Source: Ignavibacteriaceae bacterium
Lineage (GTDB): Bacteria > Bacteroidota > Ignavibacteria > Ignavibacteriales > Ignavibacteriaceae
Direction: 5' to 3'
DNA length: 6,245 nt
NCBI GenBank assembly: GCA_025455085.1
Contig: JALONF010000123.1
Location: 1-6,245, forward strand
Shown: piece by piece, positions 5,547-6,245 of the stretch
Position numbering within the stretch: the stretch's first letter is position 1
How the letters are laid out: each line of letters starts with the position of its first letter
Made by a program: the position numbers and the translations under genes
The notes under the pieces: model-generated
The model's database searches: none
Told to the model about the DNA's origin: nothing
What the model saw: the letters and a program-made list of their open reading frames with translations, nothing else

Positions 5547-6245
5547 ATGTTAAAAGAAAAACGTGAAATAAAAAGAGAAAAGAAAAAAGAAAAAATTCTT
5601 GACGCTGCAGCTGAACTTTTCTCAACGAAACATTATCACGAAGTGATGATGGATGATGTCGCGAAGTCAATTTCTGTTGCCAAGGGTACGGTCTATAATT
5701 ATTTCACATCCAAGGAAGAGCTTTACTTTACGATAATACATACGCGGATGGAAAACCTGCTTTCACTCCTCAAACAAAAAATCGAATCTGAACAAAGCAG
5801 CATCGATTCCCTGCGTGCATTCGTTGTTCACCTTTATATGTTTATGATGAAGCACCGGAAGTTTTTTCTAATCTATCAGCGGGAAACTCTTAACAAGCAA
5901 AATTCCCTTTGTGAAGATCTGCTTTCTCTTGAAAAGCAAATGAAGCAAATGATTCTGCAGGTTATTTCCAAAGGCGAAAAAGAAGGCGTCTTTAGAAAGG
6001 TTGATGAAGAATTTGCAATTAGCCTGATATTCGGAAGCATTTATGGTGCGGTTCAAAGGGGAATAAACGAAAATATTTCTGATGAAACAGCTCAAAAAGA
6101 AAAGGAAGAGGTTTTCGATTTTATTCTGCACGGACTCTATTCCGGCTTCAATAATATTAAAGAGCTTCCATTAAAAGGCAAAACAATCGTAATAACCAGA
6201 ACGATTGAGCAATCACAGGAATCTGCCGCAGCATTAACAAATCTT
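5547..6245 (+). CDS. hemD: TetR-family regulator fused in frame to uroporphyrinogen-III synthase, 3'-truncated
   Basis: The frame is open for 233 codons to the window edge. A Lys/Glu-rich N-terminus (1-16) leads into a TetR/AcrR DNA-binding domain: ILDAAAELFSTK (17-28), then DDVAKSISVAKGTVYNYF (36-53) followed by TSKEEL, a textbook TetR helix-turn-helix. Residues 61-205 look like a complete TetR ligand/dimerisation domain (KHRKFFLIYQRE, then LIFGSIYGAV, then FDFILHGLYSG). After a very short linker comes LKGKTIVITR (209-218), followed by EQSQESAAAL, the characteristic HemD N-terminus. HemD converts hydroxymethylbilane to uroporphyrinogen III and is the expected neighbour of hemC. The last in-frame ATG is codon 135 (5949); no ATG, GTG or TTG follows, so no separate hemD start is evident. 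ATG 5547 is the first start after the in-frame stop of the lipoprotein gene, 9 bases away; there is no clear Shine-Dalgarno. The TetR call is firm; the HemD call rests on about 27 residues plus context. Confidence 0.85.
   Translation, partial: MLKEKREIKREKKKEKILDAAAELFSTKHYHEVMMDDVAKSISVAKGTVYNYFTSKEELYFTIIHTRMENLLSLLKQKIESEQSSIDSLRAFVVHLYMFMMKHRKFFLIYQRETLNKQNSLCEDLLSLEKQMKQMILQVISKGEKEGVFRKVDEEFAISLIFGSIYGAVQRGINENISDETAQKEKEEVFDFILHGLYSGFNNIKELPLKGKTIVITRTIEQSQESAAALTNL
6165..6245 (+). other. hemD: N-terminal end of the HemD domain within the fusion
   Basis: Residues 207-233 of the fused frame (from LPLKGKTIVITR) match the first strand and helix of uroporphyrinogen-III synthase. The remaining 220 or so residues expected for HemD lie beyond the window. 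The junction with the TetR part is clean: both domains look complete at the boundary, with only about 4-6 linker residues (NNIKEL). Confidence 0.75.

Noticed and set aside
5868..6131. Minus-strand open frame of 87 codons
   Set aside because: It is antisense to the TetR-like coding sequence, which has clear family motifs. The other minus-strand frames (near 3570-3776, 3963-4190, 4284-4523, 5150-5383, 5464-5670) are rejected for the same reason.
1..6245. CRISPR arrays, tRNA or rRNA genes, insertion sequences, attachment sites
   Set aside because: No spaced repeat array, cloverleaf-like segment, transposase fragment or terminal repeats were seen; the window is almost wholly coding on one strand.

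Overview
The window is AT-rich, densely coded and reads entirely on the + strand. Protein style, gene order and one candidate promoter of the Bacteroidota TAnnTTTG type suggest the Bacteroidota/Chlorobiota/Ignavibacteriota group. My best guess is an Ignavibacteria-like organism, but that is inferred from protein resemblance and not proven.

Layout. Positions 1-849 hold the C-terminal two thirds of a pyrimidine-nucleoside/thymidine phosphorylase that enters from the left edge. Positions 894-1766 hold a membrane-anchored prohibitin/SPFH protein with its own strong ribosome binding site. An 88-base spacer (1767-1854) follows; it is the only real intergenic region. It carries a candidate promoter, an 11-bp-spaced direct repeat and a long inverted repeat. 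From 1855 to the right edge runs a tight tetrapyrrole (heme) operon: hemX/ccsA-like membrane protein, hemA (glutamyl-tRNA reductase), hemC (hydroxymethylbilane synthase), a small unrecognised lipoprotein, and a reading frame open to the window edge.

That last frame (5547-6245) is the most interesting item. It encodes an apparently complete TetR/AcrR-type regulator (about residues 1-205) and continues without a stop into the N-terminus of uroporphyrinogen-III synthase (HemD, about residues 207-233 and onward). There is no in-frame ATG, GTG or TTG after codon 135, so the HemD part seems to be made only as a fusion to the regulator. HemD is the expected next enzyme after HemC, so a DNA-binding domain appears to be attached to a heme-pathway enzyme inside its own operon. 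The inverted repeat over the putative operon promoter is an obvious candidate target, but that link is inference.

How the genes work together: HemA reduces glutamyl-tRNA to glutamate-1-semialdehyde, HemC polymerises porphobilinogen to hydroxymethylbilane, and HemD cyclises it to uroporphyrinogen III. The HemX-like protein probably affects HemA level or heme handling at the membrane. The lipoprotein's role is unknown. hemB and hemL are not in the window.
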